The notes beneath the pieces are model-generated. The model ran no database searches and was not told the origin of the DNA. It saw only the letters and a program-made list of their open reading frames with translations. A stretch of DNA of 64,000 nucleotides from positions 1,580,402 to 1,644,401 of the forward strand of contig PTFA01000017.1 in NCBI GenBank assembly GCA_003342895.1. Reading direction: 5' to 3'. Positions within the stretch are counted from its first letter, which is position 1. Every line of letters starts with the position of its first letter. The translations under genes were made by a program, and so were the position numbers. Origin of the DNA: Casuarius casuarius. Taxonomy: Eukaryota > Chordata > Aves > Casuariiformes > Casuariidae. This document shows, piece by piece, positions 1 through 13,305 of this stretch.

Positions 1-1046
1 CTGGCATGTTGTTATGGTTACTTCAGCTTGGGGATGGACAAAGATGAAATTTTGTTCCTGGCTTTGCCCCTGAGGTTCCTTCCAGTCTGTTGTTCACATG
101 CTCATGTCTGGAATAGCCAGACCTCTTTGCAGAGCTTTTGAGGAAATTTAGCTATTAATTTTTTGATTAGTGCTTTGGCTCAAGACCATGTAATTTCTAC
201 TTGTGTGCTACACTGTGTTGCCTTTCTTGAACACATTTCCTCATCTTCTCTTTATTTGTCTAGTATTAAAACTCCTTTCTCAGCCCGGTTCAGGCAGCTT
301 TATATAATCTCCTCTTGTTTCTCCTTTCCTTGGAGGAAGGAAAACAACTTACACAAGTAGCTCTCTTTTCAGTGTCTCCATGCAACGAGCAGTGGCAGAA
401 CAGCAGCTGCCAGGTGGAGAATTGCAAGATTGCTGACTAAAGCCATGAAAGGTGCTCCATCTGTAAGAGCATTTTCCTGACAATTTTTTAATCAGACTCT
501 TGTTCAACTTTGGGAATTGCTGCAGGCTTTTTCTCATAGTGTAAAATTGAAAGCGGGGATTTGAAGATGAGTTTCCTGCAGCTCAAGTTTAAAGTTTGTG
601 TTCTCTGAAATGTTTCCCGCTTTGAAGTTTTCTCCATGATTAAAACTTCGAAACATGTTTTCTGTTGATTGTTCCAAATCTGATCTTCACCCTTGTTTCT
701 ACACCTTATAATAATCGCAGCTGTGCATTTGGTTGGACAACAAGTATTTCTTTTTCAGCCCTAATCCTTAGCAGATATTATCCAGACACAGCCAATTAAA
801 AAAAAAAAAAGAAAGAAAGAAAAAAAAGTAGACAACTCTGCTTTCCTTCTTGAAGAGAAGAAGAAGCTGGTAATCCATGAATGTTGAGCCCTGTGCTATT
901 TGCATGTTACTGTTGACAGGTTATATCATACGACTATATTATATGTGCGAGTATATACCAAATATAATTGTGTGTATATATGTATGTACAATGTATGACT
1001 TGGTAGGGCTGGGGAATCTGAATGATGGTCATGAATGAAAATGAGC
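1..1046. other. AT-rich non-coding stretch
   Basis: No convincing exon is visible. The ORFs of 60-65 codons on either strand have neither splice signals nor coding-like composition. The stretch holds an A-rich simple repeat (796-828) and a TA/TG-rich zone around 930-990. I see no RNA gene or transposable element that I can name. Confidence 0.6.
796..828. repeat. A-rich (GAAA)n low-complexity tract
   Basis: A run of 12-14 A residues continues into GAAAGAAAGAAAA. It is a simple repeat, possibly the remnant of a poly-A-like tail, but no retrotransposed body is recognisable upstream. Confidence 0.85.
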
Positions 1047-1211
1047 TCATTGACTGAGAGCGGCGACTTGCTTGATATGGTACCCAGCTCTATTGGTAAT
1101 CAGCTTCTCCACGATGAACTGATAGGACTTGTGGCGTGATACCTCACTGTGGACTAATGGTGGAACTGCATCCTCCCTGTGGCTGCTCAGGTTGTGAGGT
1201 AAGTCTTGTTT
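1047..1211 (-). CDS. Candidate leftward coding segment ending in a stop; gene not recognised
   Basis: Read on the minus strand, this interval is open for 54 codons and ends with TGA at 1049-1047. The translation has a coding-like look, for example EVSRHKSYQFIVEKLITNRA followed by GYHIKQVAALSQ and the stop, and it holds several CpGs in otherwise CpG-poor DNA. A possible minus-strand acceptor (acttacctcacaacctgag) lies inside the open region at about 1185-1203, so the true exon could be shorter. Against this reading, a perfect plus-strand donor (GAG|GTAAGTC, 1196-1205) overlaps, so the block could instead be the 3' edge of a plus-strand non-coding exon. An open run of this length is not rare by chance. 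I do not recognise a family. Confidence 0.22.
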   Translation of the reverse strand, partial: KQDLPHNLSSHREDAVPPLVHSEVSRHKSYQFIVEKLITNRAGYHIKQVAALSQ

Positions 1212-1674
1212 TCAGTTGAGGATGGGTGCTGAAGCTTATTCAACAGCTGGAGCAGTCTGTCTAAATCATAATCATTTGCTGTTACTTAACTTGAATATCA
1301 AGGGACCTGAACACCTGTCTCAGCTGCTTGCAGTAGAGGGCTCAAGTCTAGCTTTCCATCTACAAACACTGTGTTATCTAGGTAGCTCATAGAAGTGAGG
1401 ACTTGAAAGTTAGAATAAGCCCAGACTTTTGGAAGATGGGGGAAGAGGGAATTGTTATTACCTGAAATAATCTTGGAGTAGTCTCAGTACAGTTTTCTTT
1501 ATCCCTTTTAAATATGGTGCTTCTTGGCTTTTGTGAAGATGGTTACTAACAACACTTTCTCATTCTGATGCAATACAAAATGAGTCTGTAGAATTCTGTA
1601 GAATTTATTTCTGTGGATATGCATGCCCATTGGGAAAGGAAGGAGGAGAGGTGAGCAGAGAGGATACCTTTCCT

Positions 1675-1704
1675 TTTTTTTCTTTTCTTTTTTTTTTTTT
1701 TTTT
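1675..1704. repeat. Polypyrimidine (T-rich) low-complexity tract
   Basis: A near-continuous run of T with a few C residues. On the minus strand it is an A-rich tract that produces the lysine run seen in a spurious ORF there. Confidence 0.85.
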
Positions 1705-2317
1705 AATCAATAGCAAGTATGTATCCATCAGTCAGAGTTCCTGTTGATTAATTCAGGTTGTTCGTGTTGTATCTTGACCATCAAATTAAATGCTGAAGAT
1801 CAATTTTTTATTTTATATTCACAATCTCAACCAAGTATAGAGGCCAGCTGAAAATAATGGAAAAGTACCTTCATGTTCTAATTCCATCCAGAAAATAAGG
1901 ACTAGAAGTAGGGTACCACTGTCTGGAGCATCTGAATCTGTTTCTTCTTTCAAGTGCTTGTTTGCCTATGGTCTATTCATGGCCCACATTTGGGATCCAG
2001 ATTTTTAATTATACCCATTATGCTTTCGGATTTTCCTCTAAAGGTTTCGTGGAATAAAAATACTTTTTTTTCTCTCTACGTTTATAGATGAGACGGAGAG
2101 AAATTGAGTGACCAATCTCTTCTTTGTTTCAATTATAATGATGTTGTAGTATGTTAGTGTAGACAATGGTTCAGATAATTCACATGTTTTCCCCCTCCCC
2201 AATCTATTGTTTGCTATGGCAGGCCTCACCTCTAGCACTTTTAGTGTTATCTGTCCTATGAATTAGCCTTTTTCACATTTCCTCATACTGCAGGCAGAAA
2301 GGATGTTTGCACAACAG

Positions 2318-2357
2318 TATTTATTATTATTTTTTATTATTATTATATTTTATTTAT
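2318..2357. repeat. (ATT)n/(TTATT)n AT-rich simple repeat
   Basis: Repeated tattatt units over about 40 bases, interrupted by T runs. An ordinary microsatellite-like tract. Confidence 0.8.
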
Positions 2358-5300
2358 ACTCAGGCTGTCAGCTCAAGAAAGGGAAGGTTAATCAGAAGCT
2401 GAAAGAGCCTTGGTAACAGTCAAGGGCCTTTTACTGCATCATTTGCCTAACAGTAAATTCACTTTCTGAAGTACTCTTACAGTATTATATAGACATTTAT
2501 TCTTTCCTCTTGTAAAAGTGGGTAGCTCCACTCCAGCACCTTGTTTGTCAGCTGTGATGGTATGGGAGTCTCTTCCAACAGTCATCAGCAACTGTACTGC
2601 CTTTCCAGCACCACTCTTCATAGTTAATAACTTTTACTCCCATACTGAGGAAAATAACCAGTACAGTGCCCATGTATGGCCTCTGAAGGGAGAAGACAAG
2701 CTACTGAAAAAGACACTTGGCAGATTTCTTCTACTTGGGTAGGAGGAGACTTGACAATTGGATTTTGGGAACTCTTGAGGTCCCTAGTGTCTGCAGTAGT
2801 AATTATTGCTAAGAGTGGAAAAACTTGAGATTTTTTTCAAGATTTTTTGAAGTAGCTCACCTTCTTCCTAGAGAACAAGCTGATTCACGCATGTAATAGT
2901 TGAGGTGAAAGTCTGTCACTGTCAACAACAGCAGCATTTGATGAATACTGCTGTCCCCATCAACAGCAAACATAGCAAAGAGTGGCAGATATAGTGGAGG
3001 ACCCCACGAGACACCCAGACCTGCCTGGGGCATGTGTCCTGCCATGAGTGATACCTACTATCAAAGAGGATTCAGCTTTGTGACAACCTTCGAGGAGGAG
3101 TCTTTTAGTTACTCTGTGTTTAGTCTCTCTCCTTACAGAAGAAAGCCAACAAATCTATGAAGTGCTTGAAGAAACAGCTTCTGACTTATGAGACTTTAAA
3201 GCTAATTGTACTAGACAATGTTGAGAAGAAGAAAGAGATGCATTAACAAGGTTTGTGAGAGGAATTGTACTCTTTTGCTGCCTGAGCTAGTGGAAAGGTT
3301 TCCCCTGCTGATGGCTAAAACTAGAGATTTATACAGAAACTGCAGTGGTTGAAGTTGTAGTGCTGGAGACTAGCTGAGAAGCCAAAGACCCACTTCCCAA
3401 GATGAAATAACAGATATTGACACTTGCCTTTGCATATGGACCCTACATCAGCTCTGGGGAAAAGTGCAGAAGAGTTTGCTACTCAAGTCTTGTGGATCAG
3501 AAGTGCCAGCTGACACACAAAATACTTAATACCTGCAGCTTTCCCACTCTCTTGCACCTTTGCAAACTTGCATAGAAGCCAGATGAACCTAAGCCTCCAG
3601 CTGTCTTTTCTGGACAGATGAAGCAGGTGAAGGACCTTGCCTTCCTTCTTCTGTACCCATGGTCTTCTGGGATACATGAGCAGCGCCCTGTCAAGTTTCT
3701 CTAGTATAGGACTGGGATGCTCATTATCAGCTGATGCAGCAGCGGGCTAGCTAGAGGGAATCTTGTACCAGCTCAGACATAGGGACCCATGTGTCTTTAG
3801 CAAATGATGATACACAGCTAGATCCTAAGTCAAAGTTTTTTGTGGAAAAGGCAGAATGTATAGAGCTTGCGCTTCAGATTGACCCTGTAACCTCACAATT
3901 CTCTGCCTCTAATTGACTGCAGAGTGAGAGCCAGAATACAAATGAAAAGGAAGAAACTACACATAAGTTGTCAGTGTGCATAGGAGTAGGTTTTCCTAGA
4001 ATTGGGAAATAGCATCTTAAGCTCTGGTGAGGTAGTGTTTAGATTGTTGCAGCTGTTAGCCTTACCAAAAGGACCTGCAGTGTCCTATTCTCAGGGAACC
4101 CAAGGCATATGAAGTTTTTAATGGAATATCTGGTACTGTAGCATCTACTGTCATGGCACCGGCCATTTTAGAGAAGAAAACCAAAAGTGTGGGTGCTTCT
4201 ATTGATTTAGTATTCATAAGGATGTTGGATGGTTCTGCCAGCCCTGTCAGCTAAATATGTCTTAAAAGTGTAAGCCCTAAGCCCAGCGGGTCCAGGCTTC
4301 CAGCCTTATTGGGTGCCACTTGAATGACTGGGATAGAAGTGACGGGCACCCTGTATCCCATTGTGGTTGATGGATAGTGGCTTTCACCTTGTGCAACGTA
4401 GTGACATGCCTTTGGATCACTACTGGTACCAGAGCATTAGCAAGTGAGCAGAAACCTCTTTCCAAAATAGGGCACCAATTCACCAAAGCATTGGAGATCT
4501 GCAACATTTTAGGGATTAATTCACTACAAATGTTACTATTTCATCCATAAGTAGAACATACGCTGGTGCTGGTCTATTGGTATACTACCATCAACTAACA
4601 AAACAATTGCTGAAAAGTAAATGAAAAAGCTGAGATTAGCTAGTGCTCTTCTGTATTTAATTATGCTGTAAACCTCAACCGACTGCCTCCTCTTTCCCTC
4701 CTCTTCCTGATTTGAATTGATACTGTAATATTGCTAGCCATACATCTTGCCTACAAAGCTAGGAAGCGTCATCTACTTCGTGAAAGGTTGTTTCAGGTTT
4801 TGATCTAATCTGTTGCTTTACTGATAGGTACTTTAGCTTGATTTGTGAGAGGAGAAAACTGTAAAATAAACTGCTGTAAACTTACTCTTTAGGACTATGA
4901 ACAGACAAGATTAACTGTAATATTTAGTATATGATAATGTGATAATACAGGGGGAAAAGTGTATGGTCACCATGAGAGAGGAGAATACAGCTAGTAGCTG
5001 AGCATACTTTATTATTACAGGCAGCTTAGGTTAACTTAGCAATTGTTACCTAAGCAGAAGTTAGAGGATCAAAAAATATTGAAGGTGTGAGACTGATTTA
5101 GGGCATGGGGAAATGCTTAGAAGAAACAGCTTATGTGCCAAGTAGCCAATAACTCTATATAGATTGAAAAGATAGCGTGACCATATCTGATTACTTTGTA
5201 TAGACTGACATCTTCTAAATAAATTAAAATAATAAACGAGACAGAAGGAGAGTCTGCTACCCAATTGTGTCCCTCTTTAATGCCCGAACCCTTCTTGAAA

Positions 5301-8300
5301 CAGTTAATTTCCTTATAAGTGGTCTTCAAAATAGTCTTTATTCTTCATTTAAGAGGAATTTGCCTTCACTTCTTTTCATTCTATACTCACAATCATCTGC
5401 ACATATATCATTGTAGCACATTAATATTTTATATTCTGTTAAATTTTTAATTTACTCTTACTGCACAATAAGGATAAGTAGATGTCTCTTCATCTTATGC
5501 CAACCTGCTTCTTCTGGGACAGAGTCTTTGAACTCGTGATTTCCTAGTTAACATCTGGTGGTCTAGTTAACAGTGTCTTAGCAAAACTTTGCTATAGAGG
5601 CAGCTATGCTAACAAAGAAAGCTGACAAAGACGCTGTTCAGTTATATAATACCAGGTCAGCAGAAAATGTTTTCTGCCAATATATGCTACCTCTCCACTA
5701 GGAGGCTCTGCTGACATCCCTATTGTGCTGCAGCTCTCCCAGCTGAGACTGCAGTGTTCTTCAAAAAGGTATTGTGGGGTCCTCCTAGAGCTTCCTTAGA
5801 TTTGAAAACCCAAAATCCTAGGGAAATTCTTCATCCAGGCCTTGTTTCTGTTCAAATTATGTGCTGGAAGAAGCCATGTTTTCCTGATATGCAAGTACTA
5901 ATTCAGAACAGAAAAGACTTGCCTACATATGCTGTTAAATACTAACACTTCTCCTTTCATTCATTTTACTACTGTTTTTTTCATATAGGATCTAAGACTC
6001 CTCATATCCTTTAAGTTTTTGTATGTTCATTTCTTCAGCTTCTTTTTTTTTTTTCCATAAACACCTTAGATTGGTTCTCTTGTACCGATCATTGTTGAGA
6101 TTTCTCGAGGGACTTTTGCAGCCGTCTATCGTGAAAAGTATTGCCATCATGGGAACACAGCCTACTTAATAGCTTAATATGCCTTAATAATTATTCTTTC
6201 CATGTCTTTTTTTTTTAAGAAAATATTCTTGTGACTTTACCTCAACACACAAGTTGGTGAACTTGGTAGAAGCATCAGCTACTTGTTTTCATGAGAATGT
6301 AGTTACATTAGACCACACTCAGTATTACTTTCCATAGCTAACTTTTCACGTAAGCATACTTTTTTCCTCTCTCTCCCCCTCAAAAAACGTACTTTTCTCA
6401 AGGGGAGAGCATATGTGTGTAATTTGAACATAGACATACAGAAGTAAAGCTATTTAGCTGCTCTCTTGGCTTATTCCAAAAACTTCAAAGGATCAAGGAA
6501 TGTTATCTCACTGTATGTCATAGCTAATTATCTATGTTACAAAATAGCTTAATGTGGATATTAAAGTTAGAGAATGCTTTATCAAGCCATAGGCAATTTA
6601 ATATTTTTCAGAAATATTTTCAAAATTGATTTGTATGGCAGCTACTTCAAAGAGCATACATAACTCACTAAGCATAATTCAGTTAAAGAGGTATCTTATC
6701 TTGACATTTAACTTACTAAAGCCTACACTTATTGTTCAGTGCACTTCCTTCTATCAACAGTCTATTGCTTGTATGTGATGAGATGCTTAAGGGAAGCTAC
6801 TAGAACAGTAAGTAGATTTGAAATGTATTGTACATGGCTGTTCTGTTCCCACCATTATCCATCTTTTCCATTACAACAAAATCTAAGCTCTGGGTTAAGA
6901 AATCCAGAGGTGGCAGAAAAAGTAAGGTTCTGTATCCTTCACACACTAATTTATATTCTCTCTCTCCACCACACTCCATTGCACTTCCCCATTAATTCTC
7001 TTTGAATCTTAAGTAATAGGACTCCTAGTAAAATACATTTCATTTCCTGCAGTATTTTTCAGTATCTCAAATCTGGAACATAAAATAAGTACTTCATAGA
7101 AAAACGTGTGAAAATAGCAATTCTAGGACAGATTGAAAGGACCATCTGGACTCTGCCATCCTGTTTTTGAAAATGACTGAAAGCAGGTAGAAAAGACTGT
7201 CAGAAACACATCATATATGAGGAAGTCTTTTTCCTTGTATGATCTCCCATTTCTGATGCTTACCAGCATAGGGATTTCCACAGCTGGAGTTCACTCTAAC
7301 ATGACAAACCTCTTCTTTTTTAGTCATGGGAATTGGAGGGGAGGGAGTCATTCAAAAAAAGCAGGAAAGAGGTTTTTGGATCCACATATGATCAGGTTGC
7401 ACATGCATGCTTTGGTGCTGTGAATCATCAGGAATGTATATTGGGTGTTCAACTCCAGTCCAGGGACATGAGCTTCAAGTGTTCACAGAAATATATTTCA
7501 GTTGTGTTGCAAAAAGCTAGTGGCACAAGATTTGCTCTTTTTGGTCAAAAAAGCAATTATTTCCCTTTGGAATCTGTTCATCCATTAAAAAATTTTAGCT
7601 GTAAGTCATTTACTGACAGCACCGTATATGCTAGCAGATGTACATGCTAGCAGATTCATTTAGAACAGTAGCTTACAAAGGGAAAATGCACTCATCTTTC
7701 AGGACTGAAAAAACTTTGAGGTCAACTCTTTTCATCACATACTAGTAAAGTGCTAGACCTTGAACTCCAAATCAAGTCTCTCTCTAGGCTCCTGTTGGAT
7801 GCTCCCCACTCCTAACTCCTCTAGAAAGACTTCAAATTTTTGTTGCTTCTGTAGGGAGACAGAGGTGTCTGCCTCACTTGCTAGCAGGCTGCCAAGATAC
7901 ACCACAGAGCAGATCCCCTCCTGAGCTCAGCCAGCACGGTAGTTCTCTGAGCCCTTTGGCATTTTCCAGAAGCTACAGAGATCTGCAGAGCTGCTGCCTC
8001 AAGCTCTGGTCAGACCTTTGCTCAGTACCATAGAAGCACTAGTGTCAAGTACTCTTAAAAGCATTTAGACTTGACGGTGCAGTGGCTATGTGCTCCTCTA
8101 GCCTCTATTTTAAAAGATTTCCAAGACCCTTCTTCATTCAACTGCATAGGCTGGGTGAAGGTATGGGGGATATACTATTCAGAGGCATCCACCCTGTGAC
8201 AATCTTTTGGAACAAAAAGTCATTTACCAAGAACTGGAAGCTCTTAAAACTATACATTCTTTCTTTCTGTCTATTTCTGAGTCCCTCAACAAAATTTGGG

Positions 8301-9498
8301 TGCCAGATGCATTCAGAAGGTGGGGCGCTTTCTTCCCCTTTATAGATTGCTTGTGCAGTGTGCAGTCTGGCAAAGGAAAGTATTGTTAGATCTAAAAATG
8401 TTTCCACTTCAAATAATCACATGTATGTGTAGCACAATGGGAACATGCCTTTGGACAATAGGTTTTGAAGAGCTTACTCTTTGGGGCTGTGAAGTAAAAG
8501 CTAACTGTATGCTTGATCCCTGTGCAAAGCCTCTGTGTATGTAATACACGTATCTCTAGAGAGAGAAGGTATAAACCACAGAGTACCGACCAAGCTAGAA
8601 TTTGGAGAAATTTAAACTTTCATGACATTTGGGGAGTTAGCACTGATTCTCAGAGCACAATGAACAGCGCAGTATGTCAGGAGAAAAGGAGAGGCAGAAG
8701 GACTATTACATCTTGCATCTACATCACACATTCAGATTAGAGGCTTCTGTGTGCTAACATAGTTTCTGATATTTTTCATGGTAATAATGAATGCACCTAG
8801 TTTTCTTAATATTACATTTGTCCAATTTCTTTGTCAGATTTATACAATAATAAGAAATCAGAAGCCACAGAAACTTTATTCTCTCATGGACTGAGCTGAA
8901 TTGGCGTTAGAATGGGAGTCCTCTTAAGTGAAGTTCCCCTACTGTACTTACAGTGTGAAATTAGTCCCTTAATGGCACTGATTTCCATTTATTAGAATAG
9001 AGTTGAGTATTGACCAGTTTATGAAGTTGCTATTTGTATAAGACTATTTCTGCGTGGTTGTGTTGGCAGGACAATATTGCATTTGCATACTTGGCACAAC
9101 AAAGGACTGGAAGCTAGCTTTTATTAAAGCATCAGAGTTTCTGAAATAGTAAAAAATCTACCAATGTGATTATTAGAAAGACAATGTTTTTGGATAATTC
9201 ATTTTAAGGTGCTTCCCCAGACTATGCTCCTTTTGGACCTCTGTCATAGTGCACCAATACAACAATTTGTGCTGCACATTCTAAACCAGATCAGTAAAAT
9301 TAATTTGCTTAAGAAATCTTTCTTTTTGCCAAACTTATTTTTAAGCTGGGTTACTTTTCCAGTTCAGTTCATGTTTGTGTCAGTCAAGTTGAGGGAGAAA
9401 TGCGCTGGTTGTGAGAAGAGCAGTGGATGTATGAAGACTGCTGGAAGCCGGTATAGCCTCTGAAGACTTTGAGGAAATCACAGCCATAGCTAGGTGTT

Positions 9499-9942
9499 AG
9501 AATCCTAGAATGGCGTAGGTTGGAAGGGACCTCCGGGGATTGCCAGTCCAACCTCCTGCTCAAAGCAGGGCCAGTTAGAGTGGGTTGCTCGTGGCCTTGT
9601 CCAGTCAGGTGTTCAGTATCTCTGAAGATGGAGGTTCCACAGCTTGGTTCCAGGGTTTGACCACCCCCATGGTTAAAAAAAATACTAACAATAATTTCCT
9701 TACATCTAATTGGAATTTTCTGTGTTCCAACTTGTGTCCATTGCTCCCACTGTGCACTGCTGGGAAAAGTCTGGCTCTATCTTCTCTACAGCCCCCAGCA
9801 GATAGTTGTTTGTGGACAGCAGTAAGATCTCCCCTCAGCCGCCCCTTCTACAGGCTGAACAAACCCAGTTCTTTCAGGCTGTCTTCAATATCATGTGCTC
9901 CAGCCCCCTAACCATCTTGGTAGCCTTCTGCCAAACTCACTA
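9499..9942 (-). mobile_element. CR1 LINE, 5'-truncated copy, minus strand
   Basis: The interval opens on the + strand with agaatcctagaatggcgta followed by ggttggaagggacctc, the reverse complement of the avian CR1 3' end. The usual CR1 landmarks follow in order: the tccaacctcctgctcaaagc block, then the reverse complement of the region encoding the reverse-transcriptase C-terminus, through caggctgaacaaacccagtt. The element therefore runs right to left and is cut at its 5' end near 9942, the typical form of dead CR1 copies. Frameshifts and an internal A-run show that it is not active. The 5' edge is judged by eye, give or take about 20 bases. Confidence 0.93.
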
Positions 9943-12121
9943 ATTTTTCTCTTGCTAGGGAGTGCAAAAATGGGCACAGGCTTTCAGAGGCAGTCTCAAA
10001 ACAAACATGTTTTTTGCTATAGTCTGAAACAAATGCCTCACGTGTTTTAAAGAGGGTGCTAGTAATTATTCTTACTTTAATTGCAGTATCATACTGTATG
10101 GACATTATTTGGCCTTTATTTTTTTTCCTTCTTGTCTTGCTTCACAGGGCCTGAGGCTCTCACAAAAACAGAAGCACTGGCAGGAGTCTATATGTCAGTC
10201 ACACGTTCAGATACACCTAGCTCTGACTATCTGCCTTCTTTTTCACCTTCCTACTGATGTTGTAAGCAACCAGTTTTCTGCTCTGCTCCCCACAATATTG
10301 TTCCTCACTTACTCTGGCTAACAGTGCTAACATCACTTGAAAATGAATGCATTTCTTTGAAGCGAGTTATCCATATGACACGTCTTACCAATGGGATTAT
10401 AACTTCAGTCAACTGTATTCATAGTGGGCCAGCATTACTAGTTCTTGAAAGTTCCTAATGAATACAGTATTCTCTAGTTTGCTCTATGTACTCTTCTATA
10501 CAAATTACCTTTATGTTCAGAAGTTGTCTTGAATGTCCTTGGAAGGCTTGTCCGCTGTGATGGCTGCAGCACTCACTCTGAAAGACGAGACTGGAAATCA
10601 AGTCAAAGAATCGGAGAGCTCCTAACTTACTTTCCTGCTAGAGACACTAACCAAGTAATTCTGTCTCAATGGAGCAGTTTTATGAGATGAAGAAATACAA
10701 TTGGGAGGCATTGCATAATAAATTTATAGATTGCCATTTTTTCCTGACTAGCTTTCATCTTCAATGCAATCAGATGTGCCTGTATCTTTAGTGAAAGCTG
10801 CACCACAGACTATGGCATTGGTTTCTCTCATCACCACTGATACATAGACCTGCAAATGGGGGTTAGGGAGAGGACAGGATGACAACATAATTCTCATGTT
10901 TTATGGACTCTCTGAATTATTTTTGGAAATTTTTTCAATTCTACATCTTTGAATCTAGTTTTGTTAATAGCCATTGAATTAGTTAGCAGAATAAGTGAGC
11001 TTCAGACTGTCATTGCCAATTTCTGAAGTGGAGATAAACACTGTCTTGCACAAGATGACAGATTTTATATGTACTTATATCTTGAGCTTAGATTTGGACT
11101 TTTGCTAAATTCAAGCTATTTTGTCTTCAGGCTATCCTATCATTTCTTCAACTTTCAGTTGCTGAAGTTCAGTTCAAACTATTAAACTTTTTTTTTTTTC
11201 TCTCAAAACTATGTGCTTGCCAAAAGGGATTGGCTGCACAGGATGGATGTTGAAAGGCTTTTATCAGTTATTTCAGTGATTCCAGCCTGTTAACTTAAGG
11301 GTAAGATTCAAAGGTCTAATTTATATCTACTGAATCCCAACTGAGAAAAGTAAATGCCACTGTTGAGGGTAGGATATACTTCTCATATCAGAAAGACCTT
11401 CAGAGGTATGCTTGTTTGAGCTATGAGGTTTTGGAATTATTAAGCTCATGTTTATACAAAGCATTAATCTTTAGTATATAATCAGTTGAGTGTCCATTCT
11501 GTAAGATCATTTCTTCATATTTTTATTCAATTAGCATGCAGCCTTTCTCCTAGGGAAGAAAAGCTATGCATTTTCTTCTGAGGAAATCAGCAAGGGCAAC
11601 TCCTGGAATAATTTCATTGCTGTCATTGCTGAGGGCCGGCCTATTCAAGGCTTGATGAGTAAGATTCCATTTTAAATTCCCAATGTGTGTCTACTCAAAG
11701 GCCCTATTTATTTGCCACTGCCTTGGTATCAGCAACCACTAAAAATAAGTAAAGACACAGTTTTCTATCTCCAACACTTAAGATAAAAGAGTCTAAGGCA
11801 TACAACTAGCTTCACATCAGTCTTCCAAGTGTTAGAAGTTGAAGACCTCTTCCATGGCTGAGTAGCAACCTTCAGGCATACATAAATTGAACCAACAGTC
11901 ATTGGCAGTTCACTTAGCACATAGTTGTTCACTGTACAACTGGATCAGGCACTGGATCTGCAAGGGACAAGGATGAAAGAAGGCTAAAAGGCAACTTCTG
12001 TTGCTTGGAGCCTCACAAAAGAAAAAGGAGGTTAGATATGTTTCAGAGCATCCTGAGGTACATCACTTCTGTTTCTAGATTCTCCCAGTATGGTTGCTCT
12101 GTCCCCACCGCTCCTTTAGGT
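9943..12121. other. Non-coding stretch between two CR1 copies
   Basis: AT-rich unique sequence. It contains one exon-like segment (10148-10261, listed separately) and T runs near 11190. No other supported gene, RNA or repeat is seen. Confidence 0.55.
10148..10261 (+). other. Exon-like segment with strong splice acceptor, 114 bases
   Basis: A long pyrimidine tract (attttttttccttcttgtct then tgcttcacag) ends in AG at 10146-10147, and a usable donor (GTT|GTAAGC) follows at 10262. The segment is exactly 38 codons. Two frames are open: frame 0 all the way through, and frame 2 up to a TGA just before the donor. Neither translation resembles a family I know. It could be a real internal exon, a lncRNA exon, or a chance pair of splice-like signals. 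Confidence 0.2.
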
Positions 12122-13305
12122 ACAGAATCACAGAGTATTTGAGATTGGAAGGCATCTCTGGAGATCATCTAGTCCAACTCCCCTTTCTTAAAGCAGGATC
12201 AACTAAAGCAGGTTGCTCAGGACCTTGTGCAGTCAGGTTTTGAATATCTCCAAGGATGGAAATTCCATCATTGATCACCCTTAGAGTAAAAAAGTTTTTC
12301 TTATGTTTAAACAGATTTTCCTGTATTTCAGTTTGTGTCCATTGCTTCTTGTCCTGTCACTGAACACCACTGAGAAGAGTCTGGCTCCATCTTCTTTATT
12401 CCCTCCCATGTAGAATTTAGATACATTGAAAAGAACCCCTCCAAATTTTCTCTTCTCCAGGATGAACAAACCCAGCTCTCTTGGCCTTTCCTTGTATGAC
12501 AGATGTTCAGAGCCCTTAATCATCTTTGCGGCCCTTTCCTGGACTCACTCCAGTAGATCCATTCCTTCTTGTACTGTGGTGCCCAGAACAGGACACAGCA
12601 TTCCAGGTGAGGTGTCACCAGTGCTAAGCAGAGGGAACCTCCAGGCTGTTGACGTCCCTTTGAATGACAGCACAACCATCTGATGTTTCAAATGCTCCTC
12701 TCAGTTTTGTACCATCTGCAGACTTGCTGAGGATACACTCTGTTCCATCATCCAGGTGATTAATGAAGATACTGAATAATATTAGCCCCAGTATTAACCT
12801 CTAGGGTACACCACTGGTGACTGGCCTCTAGCTGGACTTCATGCCTCTGATTGCAACCCTCTGAGCCCAGCAGTTTGGTCAGTTTTCAATCCACCTCACT
12901 GTCTACTTATCTAGTCTACATTTCGTCAATTTGTCAATAGGAGGATGTTCTGTGAAACAGCGTCAAGAGCCTTACTAAAGTCAAGATAAACAACATCCAC
13001 CACTCTCCCCTCCTCCACTGAGCCAGTCATCTCATCTTAGAAGGCCATCAGGTTGTTCAGACATGATCTCCCTTTCATAAATAAATGTTGACTACTCCCA
13101 AACACCTTCTTGTCCTTAATATGTTTGGAAATGATTCCAAGGAGGATTTGCTCTATCATCTTCCCAAGGACTGAGGTGAAGCTGACTAATCTGTAGTTCC
13201 CTGGATCTTCCTCCTTGCCCTTGAAGATAGGTGTGACATTTGCTTTCTTCCTGTCCTCAGGAACCTCCCCCGATCGCCATGACCTTTCAAAGCTCCTTTA
13301 AAGGC
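12122..13305 (-). mobile_element. CR1 LINE, about 1.2 kb fragment, minus strand
   Basis: It begins on the + strand with acagaatcacagagtatttg and the tggaaggcatctctggagat block, the reverse complement of a CR1 3' end. It continues through the 3' part of ORF2. Around 12281-12523 the minus strand still reads as the ORF2 C-terminus, with the FSVVFSDRTRSNGHKLK block typical of CR1 reverse transcriptase. Around 12950-13260 it matches the upstream reverse-transcriptase region, including the tagtaaggctcttgacgc-type block on the minus strand. Stops and frameshifts interrupt it. Its divergence from the 9.5 kb copy suggests a separate insertion. Confidence 0.93.

Larger units (their letters stand above)
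1215..9498. other. Intergenic or intronic sequence without a supported gene
   Basis: About 8.3 kb of AT-rich unique sequence. ORFs are short and scattered in all frames, as expected by chance. The longest, about 108 codons at 7324-7650 (+), starts just after a pyrimidine-rich AG but has no good donor and no recognisable domain. Simple repeats occur at 1675-1704 (T/C) and 2318-2357 (ATT). A 12-base direct repeat (atgctagcagat) occurs at 7628-7639 and 7644-7655. No LINE, tRNA or rRNA is seen. Confidence 0.6.

Noticed and set aside
3170..3230. Minus-strand splice pair (catctctttcttcttctcaa acceptor, GTAAGG donor)
   Set aside because: All three frames are stopped and the acceptor is only one of many purine-rich plus-strand runs; kept out as likely chance.
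7324..7650. About 108-codon plus-strand frame after a pyrimidine-rich AG
   Set aside because: No usable donor, no recognisable domain, and several chance frames of this size are expected in the window.
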